Of a stretch of 45,168 nucleotides of DNA, positions 28,793 through 37,483 are shown one piece after another (the stretch's first letter is position 1; each line of letters begins with the position of its first letter). The notes under the pieces were generated by a model. The model was not told where the DNA came from. It ran no database searches and saw only the letters and a list, made by a program, of their open reading frames with translations. The DNA lies in contig JAFXDG010000115.1 in the NCBI GenBank assembly GCA_017521285.1, positions 1 to 45,168 on the forward strand, written 5' to 3'. Source of the stretch: Bacteroidaceae bacterium (GTDB taxonomy: Bacteria > Bacteroidota > Bacteroidia > Bacteroidales > Bacteroidaceae). A program made the translations under genes and the position numbers.

Positions 28793-30736
28793 ATGAAAAA
28801 ATTCCTTTCCCCCTTGTTCCTTCTCATGGGAATGAGTGCCGTACAGGCCGAGGATGTGACCATCTATAGCCCCGACAGCCTGATGCAAGTGACCGTCAGA
28901 GAAAATGGCGGAACCCCTGTCTATTCTATCTCGTACAACGGGAAGCAGATGCTGGAGGATTCTCCGCTTGGCCTGACAACCAATGTGGCAGACTTCACCA
29001 AGGGGCTGACCCTGAAGGCGGCACCTGCTACCCGCATCGAGGATTGCTATTCGCTGAGAAACATCAAGACCAGCCACGCTCACTATGTGGCCAATGAAGT
29101 GAAGCTGACCCTGTCGGCCGGCCGTCGCCGTATCGGTGTGGAGTTCCGCGTGGGCAATAACGACGTGGCCTTCCGCTACACGCTGCCCGTGTGGGGTGAA
29201 ACCCGCGCTTGTGTGGTGACTGACGAAGCTTCAGGATTCAATCTGCCCGATAAGACAACCACTTTCCTGACTCCCCAGAGCGATGCCATGATCGGCTGGA
29301 AACGGACAAAACCCAGCTACGAAGAGGTGTACAAGGCTGATGCCCCGATGAGCGACCGCTCGCAGTACGGACACGGTTACACCTTCCCTGCCCTGTTCCA
29401 TGTGGGCGAGGACGGTTGGGTGCTCGTCAGTGAAACGGGTGTCGATAGCCGCTATTGTGCTTCGCGCCTGAGCGATGCTTCTGCTGGAGGACTATATACC
29501 ATCGAATATCCTATGCCCGAGGAGAACAACGGCAACGGAACGTCGGCTCCCGGTATTGCATTGCCCGGGGCAACTCCCTGGCGTACCATCACCGTGGGCG
29601 AAACACTGAAACCCATCGTGGAGACCACTATCCCCTGGGATTTGGTGAAACCCCTCTATGAGACCACACGCGACTACAAGTACGGACGTGGAACATGGAG
29701 TTGGATCATGTGGCAGGATGGCAGCATCAACTACGACGACCAGGTGCGCTACATCGACCTGGCTGCCGCCATGGGATATGAGTATGTGCTCATCGACAAC
29801 TGGTGGGACAACAATATCGGACGTACCCGTATGGCCGACCTCATCAAGTATGCCCACAGCAAGAAGGTGGATGTGTTCCTCTGGTACAGTTCCAGCGGCT
29901 ATTGAAACGACATCGAGCAGGGACCCGTGCACCACATGGACAACCCCATCATCCGCAAGCGTGAGATGAAATGGATGGAGAGTCTCGGAGTGAAGGGTAT
30001 CAAGGTGGATTTCTTCGGTGGCGACAAGCAGGAGACCATGCGCCTCTATGAAGCCATCCTCAGCGATGCCGACGACCATGGCCTGATGTGTATCTTCCAC
30101 GGTTGCACCATCCCGCGCGGATGGGAACGCATGTATCCCAACTATGTGGGCAGCGAAGCCGTGTTGGCCAGTGAAAACCTCATCTTCTCACAAGGCTCGT
30201 GCGATGCTGAGGCGTTCAACGCCTGTCTGCACCCCTTCATCCGTAATACGATAGGTTGTATGGAATTTGGTGGTGTGTTGCTCAACAAACGCAACAACCG
30301 CAATAACGACGGAGGTACCACCCGACGCACGACCGACATTTTCCAGCTGGCAACGGGAGTGCTCTTCCAGAATCCGATCCAGAACTTTGCCCTCGCACCC
30401 AACAATCTGACTGATGCGCCGGCACTCTGCATGGACTTCATGAAGCAGATACCCACTACCTGGGACGAAACGCGCTTCATCGACGGCTATCCCGGCAAGT
30501 ATTGCGTCATTGCCCGCCGCCATGGTGACACCTGGTATGTGGCAGGCATCAACGCAGGAACCGATCCTTTGAAGCTGAAGCTGGCATTACCCATGTTTGA
30601 CGCCGGACAGGAGGTGACCCTCTACGATGACAATGCCAAGACGCTGGCTCCGCAAGCCAAACCAGTGAAGGTAAAGAAAGGCTCGCAGTTGACCGTCACC
30701 ATCGCTCCGCAGGGGGGAATAATTGTGATGAATTGA
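28793..30736 (+). pseudogene. GH97 glycoside hydrolase (alpha-galactosidase-like), interrupted by one in-frame TGA
   Basis: The frame encodes a 647-residue GH97 enzyme with a signal peptide (MKKFLSPLFLLMGMSAVQA). The N-terminal beta-sandwich begins YSPDSLMQVTV. A catalytic barrel follows, with WIMWQDGSINYDDQ, KVDFFGGDKQ (Asp406, the nucleophile position of retaining GH97 members) and YVGSEAVLASE (candidate acid/base Glu455 or Glu461). A single TGA at 29903-29905 (codon 371) interrupts it, and the frame continues intact on both sides. The flanks read SSSGY-stop-NDI where I expect SSSGY-W-NDI, so one TGG-to-TGA change explains it. It may be a recent nonsense mutation, a sequence error or rarely read through. 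Neighbouring genes use TGA as a stop. Confidence 0.88.
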
Positions 30737-30737
30737 T

Positions 30738-30880
30738 AGTCAGGTCGAAGGTCGATGGCAGATGGCGATGGCAGATGGCGATGGCAGATGGCGATGCCCC
30801 CTCAACGCATCAACCCCTCAACGTCTCAACGCATCAACCTTTGACCTTTGACCTTCGACCTTCGACCTTCGACCTTTAAT
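30738..30880. repeat. Composite GGCAGATGGCGATGG / CAACGCATCAACC / CCTTCGACC repeat
   Basis: Three families occur in the same order as at 9404-9530: GGCGATGGCAGATGGC hexamers, CCCCTCAACGTCTCAACGCATCAACC, then CTTTGACCTTCGACC units. The middle part is practically identical between the two places. It fills the whole spacer between the GH97 gene and the flippase gene. Confidence 0.8.
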
Positions 30881-30890
30881 AAATAATCGT

Positions 30891-32342
30891 ATGGCATCCC
30901 CGACGCTGAAAGAAAAGACAGCCCGTGGCCTCCTGTGGGGAGGACTGAGCAATGGTGTACAGCAGGCGTTGAACCTGTTGTTCGGAATCTTTTTGGCCCG
31001 CGAACTGACTCCGGCCGATTATGGTATGGTGGGAATGCTGGCCGTATTTTCGCTGATAGCAACGGCATTGCAGGAGAGTGGATTTACAGCCGCATTGGTG
31101 AATAAGAAAGAGTTCAAGCACGAAGACTATAATGCCGTATTTTGGTTCAATATCCTGATGAGTGGTGGCATGTATGCCATTCTGTTCCTGTGTGCCCCAT
31201 TGATTGCCCATTTTTATGAGACGCCGGAACTGACAGCATTGGCACGGTATTCTTTTTTAGGCTTCGTATTCAGCAGTTGGGGAACGGCACAACATGCCTA
31301 TCTGTACAAACATCTGATGGTGAAGCAACGTTCTATTGCCACCATATCGGCACATATCCTGTCCGGCTGTATCGGCCTTTGGATGGTATATAACGGTTAT
31401 TCTTATTGGGGATTGGCCACGCAGAATTTGTCTTACATATTTTTTGTGACGTTGATTTATTGGGCCTTGTCGCCGTGGCGGCCTACTCTGCACATTGATT
31501 TTGCTCCGTTGAAGGAGATGATCGGATTCAGCTGGAAAATGTTGGTGACCAAAATATTCAATCACATCAACACGCAGGTGATGACTATCATATTGGGGAA
31601 ATTCTACACAAAGACAGAAACCGGCAACTATAGTCAGGCCTACAAATGGAGCAGTATGGGAGGATTGTTCATTGTGGGGATGAGTGGAAGTGTGGCGCAG
31701 CCCGTGTTGGCACAAGTTGCACAAGATAAGGAGAGGCAGAAGCAAGTGTTCAAGAAGATGCTGAACTTCGTCAGTTTCATCTCATTCCCATTGATGCTCG
31801 GTTTGGGACTGGTGGCTCATGAATTGATTCTTATCACCATCAAGGAACAGTGGTTGCCCTGTGTGCCCATGATGCAACTGTTGTGCATTAGTGGGGCATT
31901 TGTGCCGATTACAGATTTGCACAGGCATTTGCTTGTCAGCCGGAAGCGGGTTGATGTCTATCTGTGGAATTCGGTGGTGTCGGGTATATTGGTACTGCTT
32001 GCTTGTCTGGTGGTTTCCCCATTGGGCATAATGACGATGATTGTGGTGTATGTGTGCATAAATATTGCCTGGTTGGCAGTATGGCAATATTTTGTATGGA
32101 AGGAGATAGGACTCAGCATTATCCATTCTTTTAAGGAGATAGTCCCGTTTGCATTGATTGCCGCTGCATCCATGGCAGTGACCTGGTGGATAACTGAAGG
32201 TGTGGAGAATATCTATTACTGCATCGTAGCCAAAATGGCTGTGGCTGCGGTTTCATACATCGCCCTGTCATGGATATTCAAAGCGGAGATGCTGAAAGAA
32301 TGCGTGGGCTACCTGTTGCATAAGAAGGTGACAAATGCCTAA
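30891..32342 (+). CDS. Polysaccharide flippase of the Wzx/WzxC type (MOP superfamily)
   Basis: The 483-aa integral membrane protein has about 12-14 hydrophobic segments and an N-terminus typical of the polysaccharide synthesis family: TARGLLWGGLSNGVQQALNL, then GIFLARELTPADYGMVGM. Such proteins flip undecaprenyl-linked oligosaccharides across the inner membrane. It ends 5 bp before the 3' end of the convergent glycosyltransferase gene, so the flippase and the seven-gene operon form one locus read from both ends. No polymerase or chain-length gene is in the window. Confidence 0.9.
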   Translation: MASPTLKEKTARGLLWGGLSNGVQQALNLLFGIFLARELTPADYGMVGMLAVFSLIATALQESGFTAALVNKKEFKHEDYNAVFWFNILMSGGMYAILFLCAPLIAHFYETPELTALARYSFLGFVFSSWGTAQHAYLYKHLMVKQRSIATISAHILSGCIGLWMVYNGYSYWGLATQNLSYIFFVTLIYWALSPWRPTLHIDFAPLKEMIGFSWKMLVTKIFNHINTQVMTIILGKFYTKTETGNYSQAYKWSSMGGLFIVGMSGSVAQPVLAQVAQDKERQKQVFKKMLNFVSFISFPLMLGLGLVAHELILITIKEQWLPCVPMMQLLCISGAFVPITDLHRHLLVSRKRVDVYLWNSVVSGILVLLACLVVSPLGIMTMIVVYVCINIAWLAVWQYFVWKEIGLSIIHSFKEIVPFALIAAASMAVTWWITEGVENIYYCIVAKMAVAAVSYIALSWIFKAEMLKECVGYLLHKKVTNA

Positions 32343-32347
32343 GAGAT

Positions 32348-33292
32348 TTATTTGCCTGTAAAAAGTGATTGGACAAATATCCAACAGTATTTGGCCAACA
32401 CCAACCAACAGCGTAGAGTGTTGCGGGGGGGCAAGTTATGAAAGAACATAGCTGTCCGGGAAACGGAGAGCTTCACTTCACAATCGTCCAATTCTCCAAA
32501 GGTCTTGCTTCCTAAGATGTCGGCTGAGACAAACCGGTTGTTGTCTGCCACGCAATGTGCCCCACTGCCGTCGTTTCCCCAATTGCGTACCAAAGACCTG
32601 TAAGGGCGAACCTGAAAAGTATTGTTCAGGCAGTTGTAGGTCTCACGCTTGACATCGCCCCAATTAACTCCCCGATTGATCATGCGATAGAGCATGACCC
32701 AACAGCCGGGAACCATTTTGAAGAGTTTCCAGGATTGCTTCTTGTCTCTGATGACCTCACTGTAATCGAACGTTTGCTGCTCTTTGTGTTTCCAGATTCC
32801 CAAGCCCCATGCAGAGGTTGAATAGGTGAATTGTATGTTCCCTTCACCCTCTTTTCTGTGATGAGAGGAGACCCATGCCCCTACGGTGCGCACTCTGTCA
32901 TCATCCTGGTACTTGGCGAGTGCCTGGTTCATGAAATCAAGGAAGCAGGGCGAAAACTCGTTGTCGTCTTCTGAGGTAATGATCCGGTCGTATTTCTTGA
33001 ATGCTTCCCTCCGCAAACTCATGGCATTGCCATTGGGACCGAAACCGAAATTATGTGGGCGGTGTATGACGTTCAGGGATTTGAATCCAAGATTGCCGCA
33101 AGAGTCCAAGTATTGCTTTATCTGCTCATATCCTGCGCGGTGCGATTCTTTAGCCGGATAATCCAGTCCGATATAGACATCTGTATGCTCCGCTCCTGTG
33201 CAAGCGGACAACGATTCTATGCACCGTTTGAAGTGTTCATAGCGGCATAGAGTCGGTATCAGTACCGGGGCATAGAGGGAGGAGGTGCTCAT
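32348..33292 (-). CDS. Glycosyltransferase, GT-A fold, family 2-like
   Basis: The 314-aa cytosolic or membrane-associated glycosyltransferase has an N-terminal strand PVLIPTLCRYEHFKRCIESL, a nucleotide-binding GNAMSLRREAF region, and an acidic EDDNEFSP motif (about 110-117) as the likely metal and nucleotide-sugar site. The C-terminal hydrophobic stretch (CWLVLAKYCWIFVQSLF) may peripherally anchor it. The start is at 33292 (MSTSSLY), one base after the upstream TGA and preceded by AAAAAGGA. A start seven codons earlier would lie inside the upstream gene. The donor and acceptor are unknown. It is the last gene of the operon. Confidence 0.85.
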   Translation of the reverse strand: MSTSSLYAPVLIPTLCRYEHFKRCIESLSACTGAEHTDVYIGLDYPAKESHRAGYEQIKQYLDSCGNLGFKSLNVIHRPHNFGFGPNGNAMSLRREAFKKYDRIITSEDDNEFSPCFLDFMNQALAKYQDDDRVRTVGAWVSSHHRKEGEGNIQFTYSTSAWGLGIWKHKEQQTFDYSEVIRDKKQSWKLFKMVPGCWVMLYRMINRGVNWGDVKRETYNCLNNTFQVRPYRSLVRNWGNDGSGAHCVADNNRFVSADILGSKTFGELDDCEVKLSVSRTAMFFHNLPPRNTLRCWLVLAKYCWIFVQSLFTGK

Positions 33293-33293
33293 G

Positions 33294-34184
33294 TCAGTCC
33301 TTTTTGTTTTCAATCAATTGTTGTTTCCTCAGAATATTTTCCGCCATCTTTACCATAGGGGGGCCTATGAATTTCCCATCTTTGACGGCAACACCTTTCC
33401 CTTCACGTTTGGCCTCTTCTGCCAGTTCAAGCATCTCTTTCGCCCAAGCCACTTCGTCTGCTGTGGGTGAGTAGTACTGATGAACCAAAGGCAGTTCTTT
33501 CGGATTGAGCACCAACATTCCTTCAAATCCCAATGTCTTGCTCAACTTGAGATTCTTTTCTAGGTCTTCAAGATCGTGCACACGGATATGTACGGTGTCA
33601 ATGGGTAACACTCCGCAACTGCGTGCTGCCGCGCTGATCATATTGCGTGCCATCATGATACTGACCCCTTCAATGTCGTGTTTCCCCTGAAGGTCGGTTA
33701 CATAATCTTCGCAACCGAAAGCTACAGCAATCACTCTGGTGCAAGCACTGCATATCTCCTTGATGTTTACCACGGCACCGGTCGTCTCTATCAGTGGTAT
33801 GATTTTGAATGTCCCTATCGGATACCCCTTTTCATATTCAATGGTTTCAAGCAGTTTTCCGAAGAAATAGACATCTTCTGCTTTGGTGGATTTGGGATAC
33901 ATGAATCCTGCAATGCCGTCGATAGTGAGTTGATACACATCTTTCAGCAATTCGCCACTCTCACGGTCGTTCACACGGGGAAAGAGCAGCTTGCCTTTCA
34001 AATCAGTACGTTGGGCAAAGGCTTTGATATTATCGCGTGAACGTTGCTTGTCGGGATAGGGAACAGAGTCTTCTATGTCCAGCAAAAGGACATCGGCATC
34101 CCTACGGACAGCACTTTCCAATAGTTTCTCATTGTGCGCAGGCACAAACATCAGGCTACGCATCAGGTATGTTTCGTTCATCAT
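33294..34184 (-). CDS. CitE-like HpcH/HpaI-family CoA-ester lyase
   Basis: The 296-aa TIM-barrel lyase is of the citrate lyase beta-subunit/malyl-CoA/citramalyl-CoA lyase type. It begins MRSLMFVPAHNEKLLESA and contains the metal-site regions DVLLLDIEDSVP, IPLIETTGAVVN and AFGCEDYVTDL. It overlaps the MaoC gene by 4 bp (ATGA), so the two are translationally coupled. This pair corresponds in type to (S)-citramalyl-CoA lyase with itaconyl-CoA hydratase, or to beta-methylmalyl-CoA lyase with mesaconyl-CoA hydratase. Here it sits within a sugar-modification operon with no CoA-transferase or citrate lyase subunits, so its product probably feeds an acyl group to the glycan (inference). Confidence 0.88.
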   Translation of the reverse strand: MMNETYLMRSLMFVPAHNEKLLESAVRRDADVLLLDIEDSVPYPDKQRSRDNIKAFAQRTDLKGKLLFPRVNDRESGELLKDVYQLTIDGIAGFMYPKSTKAEDVYFFGKLLETIEYEKGYPIGTFKIIPLIETTGAVVNIKEICSACTRVIAVAFGCEDYVTDLQGKHDIEGVSIMMARNMISAAARSCGVLPIDTVHIRVHDLEDLEKNLKLSKTLGFEGMLVLNPKELPLVHQYYSPTADEVAWAKEMLELAEEAKREGKGVAVKDGKFIGPPMVKMAENILRKQQLIENKKD

Positions 34185-34642
34185 AGATTCTTCTTTTTAA
34201 CAAGTACATGACGGCGGAAGGAGAGGACATCCACCCCTTCCTGATTGTACGCAATGGATTCCACATAGACAATTCCTCTGTCGCCCTTTGACTTTGATTC
34301 ACGCTTTTCCAATACTCTGGTGCGTACGTAAATCGTGTCGTTGACAAACACAGGATTCAGGTGTTTCACCTCTTCATAGCCCAAGTTGGCAATGGCCTTT
34401 CCGCTGATGTCGGGTACGGTAATGCCTACAGCCAACGAAAAGACAAGCGTTCCGACTACCAGAATCCTTCCATGTTGGTTCTTCTCTGCATAATCCATGT
34501 TGGTATGCACCGGATGATGATTCATTGTCATCAGGCTGAAGAAGTTGTTGTCACTTTCGAAGATGGTTTTTGACAGTGAATGTCTGATTTCTGAACCTAC
34601 TTCAAATTCTTCAAAATAAAGTCCTAATATAGATTGGGTCAT
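34181..34642 (-). CDS. MaoC-like hot-dog hydratase
   Basis: The 153-aa hot-dog-fold protein is expected to hydrate an enoyl-CoA. The active-site segment is LMTMNHHPVHTNMDYAEK, in the variant form where N-x-HP-x-H replaces the G-D-x-N-P-x-H of R-specific enoyl-CoA hydratases. My recollection is that itaconyl- and mesaconyl-CoA hydratases share this variant. It is translationally coupled to the CitE-like lyase, supporting consecutive action on a branched C4-C5 CoA ester. It is 5 bp from the acyltransferase gene upstream. Confidence 0.87.
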   Translation of the reverse strand: MTQSILGLYFEEFEVGSEIRHSLSKTIFESDNNFFSLMTMNHHPVHTNMDYAEKNQHGRILVVGTLVFSLAVGITVPDISGKAIANLGYEEVKHLNPVFVNDTIYVRTRVLEKRESKSKGDRGIVYVESIAYNQEGVDVLSFRRHVLVKKKNL

Positions 34643-34647
34643 GATGA

Positions 34648-35307
34648 TTACTTGACTAATTGTTTCGCGGGATTTCCTATCAGAATATTTCCATCTGATA
34701 CGTCTTTTACTACATTGGAGGCCATGCCGATGAGATTATAATCTCCCATTACCACAAAATTCTTGATGCTGCAATTGAGTCCGGTGAAATTCCCATTCCC
34801 TATTTTCAGATTACTGCCGATGCAGGTATGGGCTGCAATAAAATTGTTGTTGCCAATGTGGGTGTCATGGCCGATAAGAGAACCGGTCTGCATCGTGTTA
34901 TAGTTCCCCATTACCACGTTGTTATTGATGGCGCAATTGGCCAGGATGATATTGGCCTGTCCCAATTGGGCACTTTTGGCAACATAAGCCGACGGATGTC
35001 TGAAAGACAAGAAACGATTGATGGGAATATTCAGACTGTCACGCAATGCAATACGCTCTTTCAATATATCCGAACGGTATAATGCGAATACAAATTTTAC
35101 TGATTCATCATGCTTGAACATATCATAGGCTTCGCGTGTGCCACAAAGTACGGGCCATCCATTTATCCCATCCTTATATGCAGGATCATCAAACGCAAAT
35201 CCGAGTACCTCAATATCCATTCCGAAACGTTCGTGGGCATCGTAGATCTGTTCTGCTATAACAACAGCGGTTCCTTTCCCGCCAATGATAACTACTTTTT
35301 CTGTCAT
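34648..35307 (-). CDS. NeuD/PglD-like sugar O- or N-acyltransferase
   Basis: The 219-aa protein has an N-terminal Rossmann-like domain (KVVIIGGKGTAVVIAEQI) that binds the nucleotide-sugar. A left-handed beta-helix of hexapeptide repeats follows from about residue 95 (ANIILANCAINNNVVMGN, HIGNNNFIAAHTCIGSN). This is the architecture of PglD and NeuD, which transfer acetyl from acetyl-CoA to an amino sugar. It overlaps the next upstream gene by 4 bp (ATGA). Given the CoA-lyase and hydratase genes next door, an acyl group other than acetyl is possible. Confidence 0.88.
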   Translation of the reverse strand: MTEKVVIIGGKGTAVVIAEQIYDAHERFGMDIEVLGFAFDDPAYKDGINGWPVLCGTREAYDMFKHDESVKFVFALYRSDILKERIALRDSLNIPINRFLSFRHPSAYVAKSAQLGQANIILANCAINNNVVMGNYNTMQTGSLIGHDTHIGNNNFIAAHTCIGSNLKIGNGNFTGLNCSIKNFVVMGDYNLIGMASNVVKDVSDGNILIGNPAKQLVK

Positions 35308-36269
35308 GATAATATCAAATTCGTTATATATTTCATTTCTTCCTCTCCATACCGTTGGTCAATGGGTATCGCAATGATTCTGTCGGCCAACTGATATTCC
35401 AACGTGTCTTCTTTGCACCATTCCAGTACATTAGGCCAATAGGTAGCAACAAAGACTTTATTATCTATCAACTTTTTCTTTAAGGTACAGTCATTTGTGA
35501 AATAGGGATAGACCAACGGACAAGAAAAAGATCCGATGGCGGGGATGGCTAATTGATTGCTGCCTGACAATGCCTCATGCAGTATCCGGAAATTCTTCAG
35601 TCGTCTCTCTTTTATCCCTTCAAAGTCAATCGACGCAAATAGCACGCCGGTCAGTCTGGACATTTGCATAATAGGCTGGTTGGCCAACTTGCGGCTGTTG
35701 TCTTTGAAATCGGTATATCCTGCGCCTGCTCCCAAATCTATACGTTTCAACAGGTGACTCAAACGTTCGTATGACACATCTGTATCAAACGATTGAATGT
35801 CTTTGCCGGCTTCCATATAAGCGATGCCGCCATCAGGAATACCGGCAAACTTGCGCGGACTGTAAAACGTCTTTATCCCTTCAATGGGATGGGCATACAA
35901 CGCTTGAGCATTGTCAACAATCAGATGCGAGCCATACTTTCGGGCAAGATTCTCCATATAAGAATCTTTAATGCCATAATAATTGGTCGCGAGAAGGTAT
36001 TCGTCCGATGCCAGTTGGATGTCCTCGCATAATTCCAAATGTTCGTTGATTCGGTAAAAGTCGTATGGGATACCTAATTTCTTTATAGGCTCCAGTACCA
36101 CATCACAGGTGAAATAAGGTATCCACAGTTTGCTGACAACGGACAAAGATGACAGGATGTATTCCAGTGCATTTCTTCCACTGTTCAAAAAGAGTCCTTG
36201 AGAATGGATTATATTCTCTTGGGACGTCGCTTTTATTTCCAAACTGAAGTATCCTCCTATTTCTTTCAT
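35304..36269 (-). CDS. Divergent DegT/DnrJ-like PLP-dependent protein
   Basis: The 321-aa protein is probably a fold-type I aminotransferase related to DegT/DnrJ/EryC1. Three features align: SGRNALEYIL near the N-terminus, the PLP-ring region LIVDNAQALYAHP (Asp119, Gln122), and TFYSPRKFAGIPDGG. In the last, Lys140 falls exactly where the PLP lysine stands in FHATKVYNTIEGG of the neighbouring aminotransferase. It is about 50 residues shorter than typical family members, with a reduced C-terminal domain. It overlaps both neighbours by 4 bp. It may be a second aminotransferase, a sugar dehydratase-like variant or a partner subunit. Confidence 0.7.
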   Translation of the reverse strand: MKEIGGYFSLEIKATSQENIIHSQGLFLNSGRNALEYILSSLSVVSKLWIPYFTCDVVLEPIKKLGIPYDFYRINEHLELCEDIQLASDEYLLATNYYGIKDSYMENLARKYGSHLIVDNAQALYAHPIEGIKTFYSPRKFAGIPDGGIAYMEAGKDIQSFDTDVSYERLSHLLKRIDLGAGAGYTDFKDNSRKLANQPIMQMSRLTGVLFASIDFEGIKERRLKNFRILHEALSGSNQLAIPAIGSFSCPLVYPYFTNDCTLKKKLIDNKVFVATYWPNVLEWCKEDTLEYQLADRIIAIPIDQRYGEEEMKYITNLILS

Positions 36270-37477
36270 TGCTTCAAATTGATTTTAAGCCATTCTTTTT
36301 GATTTGCTAAAGCCTGTGCTAATTCTTCACGAGTGTCGAACTTCAAAAACAGGGTCCCTATAGCCGCATTGGCTCCTATAAAGGAATCTACCATATCCCC
36401 TTTGGAAATACGTATTTCCTCTTCTATGACATGTTTTTCCCGGAAGGTTCCGTCAATGATTATTTCATCGAAGACCCCTTTTTTCTCTGAATGCAAAACC
36501 AAAATGGCAAAATGGCCTTTATAATTAGGCTCATGAATATTACCTATGGGTAATCCTAATGCTTTCCGCGTTTCAGCTTCATTGATATTGATGTCCGCAG
36601 CATAATTCAACATCTCTGCCAATCGGTTACCTCCTGCACGGGGAGAAACTTCCATCAGATAAACTTTTCCATTTTTACACAATCGACATTCGACATTAAA
36701 GAGTCCCGTAGTGATTCCTAACAGATTTATCAGACGCTGGAGTTCGCTCTTGACTTCATTCTGATGTTTCTGTGCCATAGAAGATGGCCACACTTCTGCC
36801 GAAGGGGTATAAGGATTGACAGCTTCATTATCGAAATATTGGTCATAAAAACCATTATACATCAGTTGCCCGTTCACAATAAAAGACTCAGAACCCACAG
36901 AAAAATCTTCTTTTTCCAGAAAATCTTCTATGATAAAGTTCTTTGAAATGGATGCTTCCAAAGCAGTCCTTATGGCTGTGGGCAAATCTTTGGGACTTTC
37001 AACCTTGGTCACTCCCTTGCTGCCTGCCGAATCTACAGGTTTGACAATGACGGGCCAAGTGAAATCGTCCACCTCTTTCAATGCGTCCTCCAAGTTGCTG
37101 TATCCTCTGGCATGGGGACAATTGAATCCATTATCGGCTAAAAACTGACGAAAAAGGGACTTGTCTTGCAGAATGCAGGCTGCTTTGTAGGAACATTGGA
37201 AGGGAAGCCCCATCTGTTCAGCCACGTATGCTGCACTTACCACACCCGGGTCAACTGCATGAGAAAGAATGCCATCGATCTGCAATTCTTGAGCAGCTTT
37301 CAACACTGCCTCTTTGTCTATAATGCTGACGTTGCAGTATTCATCACTGTATTTATGAGCGATGTTGTCGGGCAGATAATCGGCCGTAATGACATGGACT
37401 CCCAATTTATGGGCCTCCTCTATCACAGGCAACAGGTAACGAAGACCTCCCAGCAACATCAGTCTCTTTTGTTTCAT
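36266..37477 (-). CDS. ATP-grasp ligase
   Basis: The 403-aa ligase is of the ATP-grasp superfamily. It has an N-terminal pre-ATP-grasp Rossmann part (LMLLGGLRYLLPVIEEAHKL) and ATP-binding strands (WPVIVKPVDSAGSKGVTKV, about 140-158). The metal and phosphate segment is FNVECRLCKNGKVYLMEVSPRAGG, with Glu and Asn/Arg residues as expected. Such enzymes form amide or ester bonds through acyl-phosphates. In this operon a plausible job is joining a carboxylate (amino acid or hydroxy acid) to the amino sugar. It is coupled to the downstream gene by a 4-bp overlap and is 6 bp from the aminotransferase gene. Confidence 0.88.
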   Translation of the reverse strand: MKQKRLMLLGGLRYLLPVIEEAHKLGVHVITADYLPDNIAHKYSDEYCNVSIIDKEAVLKAAQELQIDGILSHAVDPGVVSAAYVAEQMGLPFQCSYKAACILQDKSLFRQFLADNGFNCPHARGYSNLEDALKEVDDFTWPVIVKPVDSAGSKGVTKVESPKDLPTAIRTALEASISKNFIIEDFLEKEDFSVGSESFIVNGQLMYNGFYDQYFDNEAVNPYTPSAEVWPSSMAQKHQNEVKSELQRLINLLGITTGLFNVECRLCKNGKVYLMEVSPRAGGNRLAEMLNYAADININEAETRKALGLPIGNIHEPNYKGHFAILVLHSEKKGVFDEIIIDGTFREKHVIEEEIRISKGDMVDSFIGANAAIGTLFLKFDTREELAQALANQKEWLKINLKQ

Positions 37478-37483
37478 TCTTTT

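Noticed and set aside
29903-29905. TGA recoded as tryptophan or selenocysteine in the GH97 gene
   Set aside because: Many genes here end at TGA (for example 3793, 7413, 23048), the expected residue is Trp and not Cys/Sec, and no SECIS-like element was noticed; a point mutation or sequence error is simpler.
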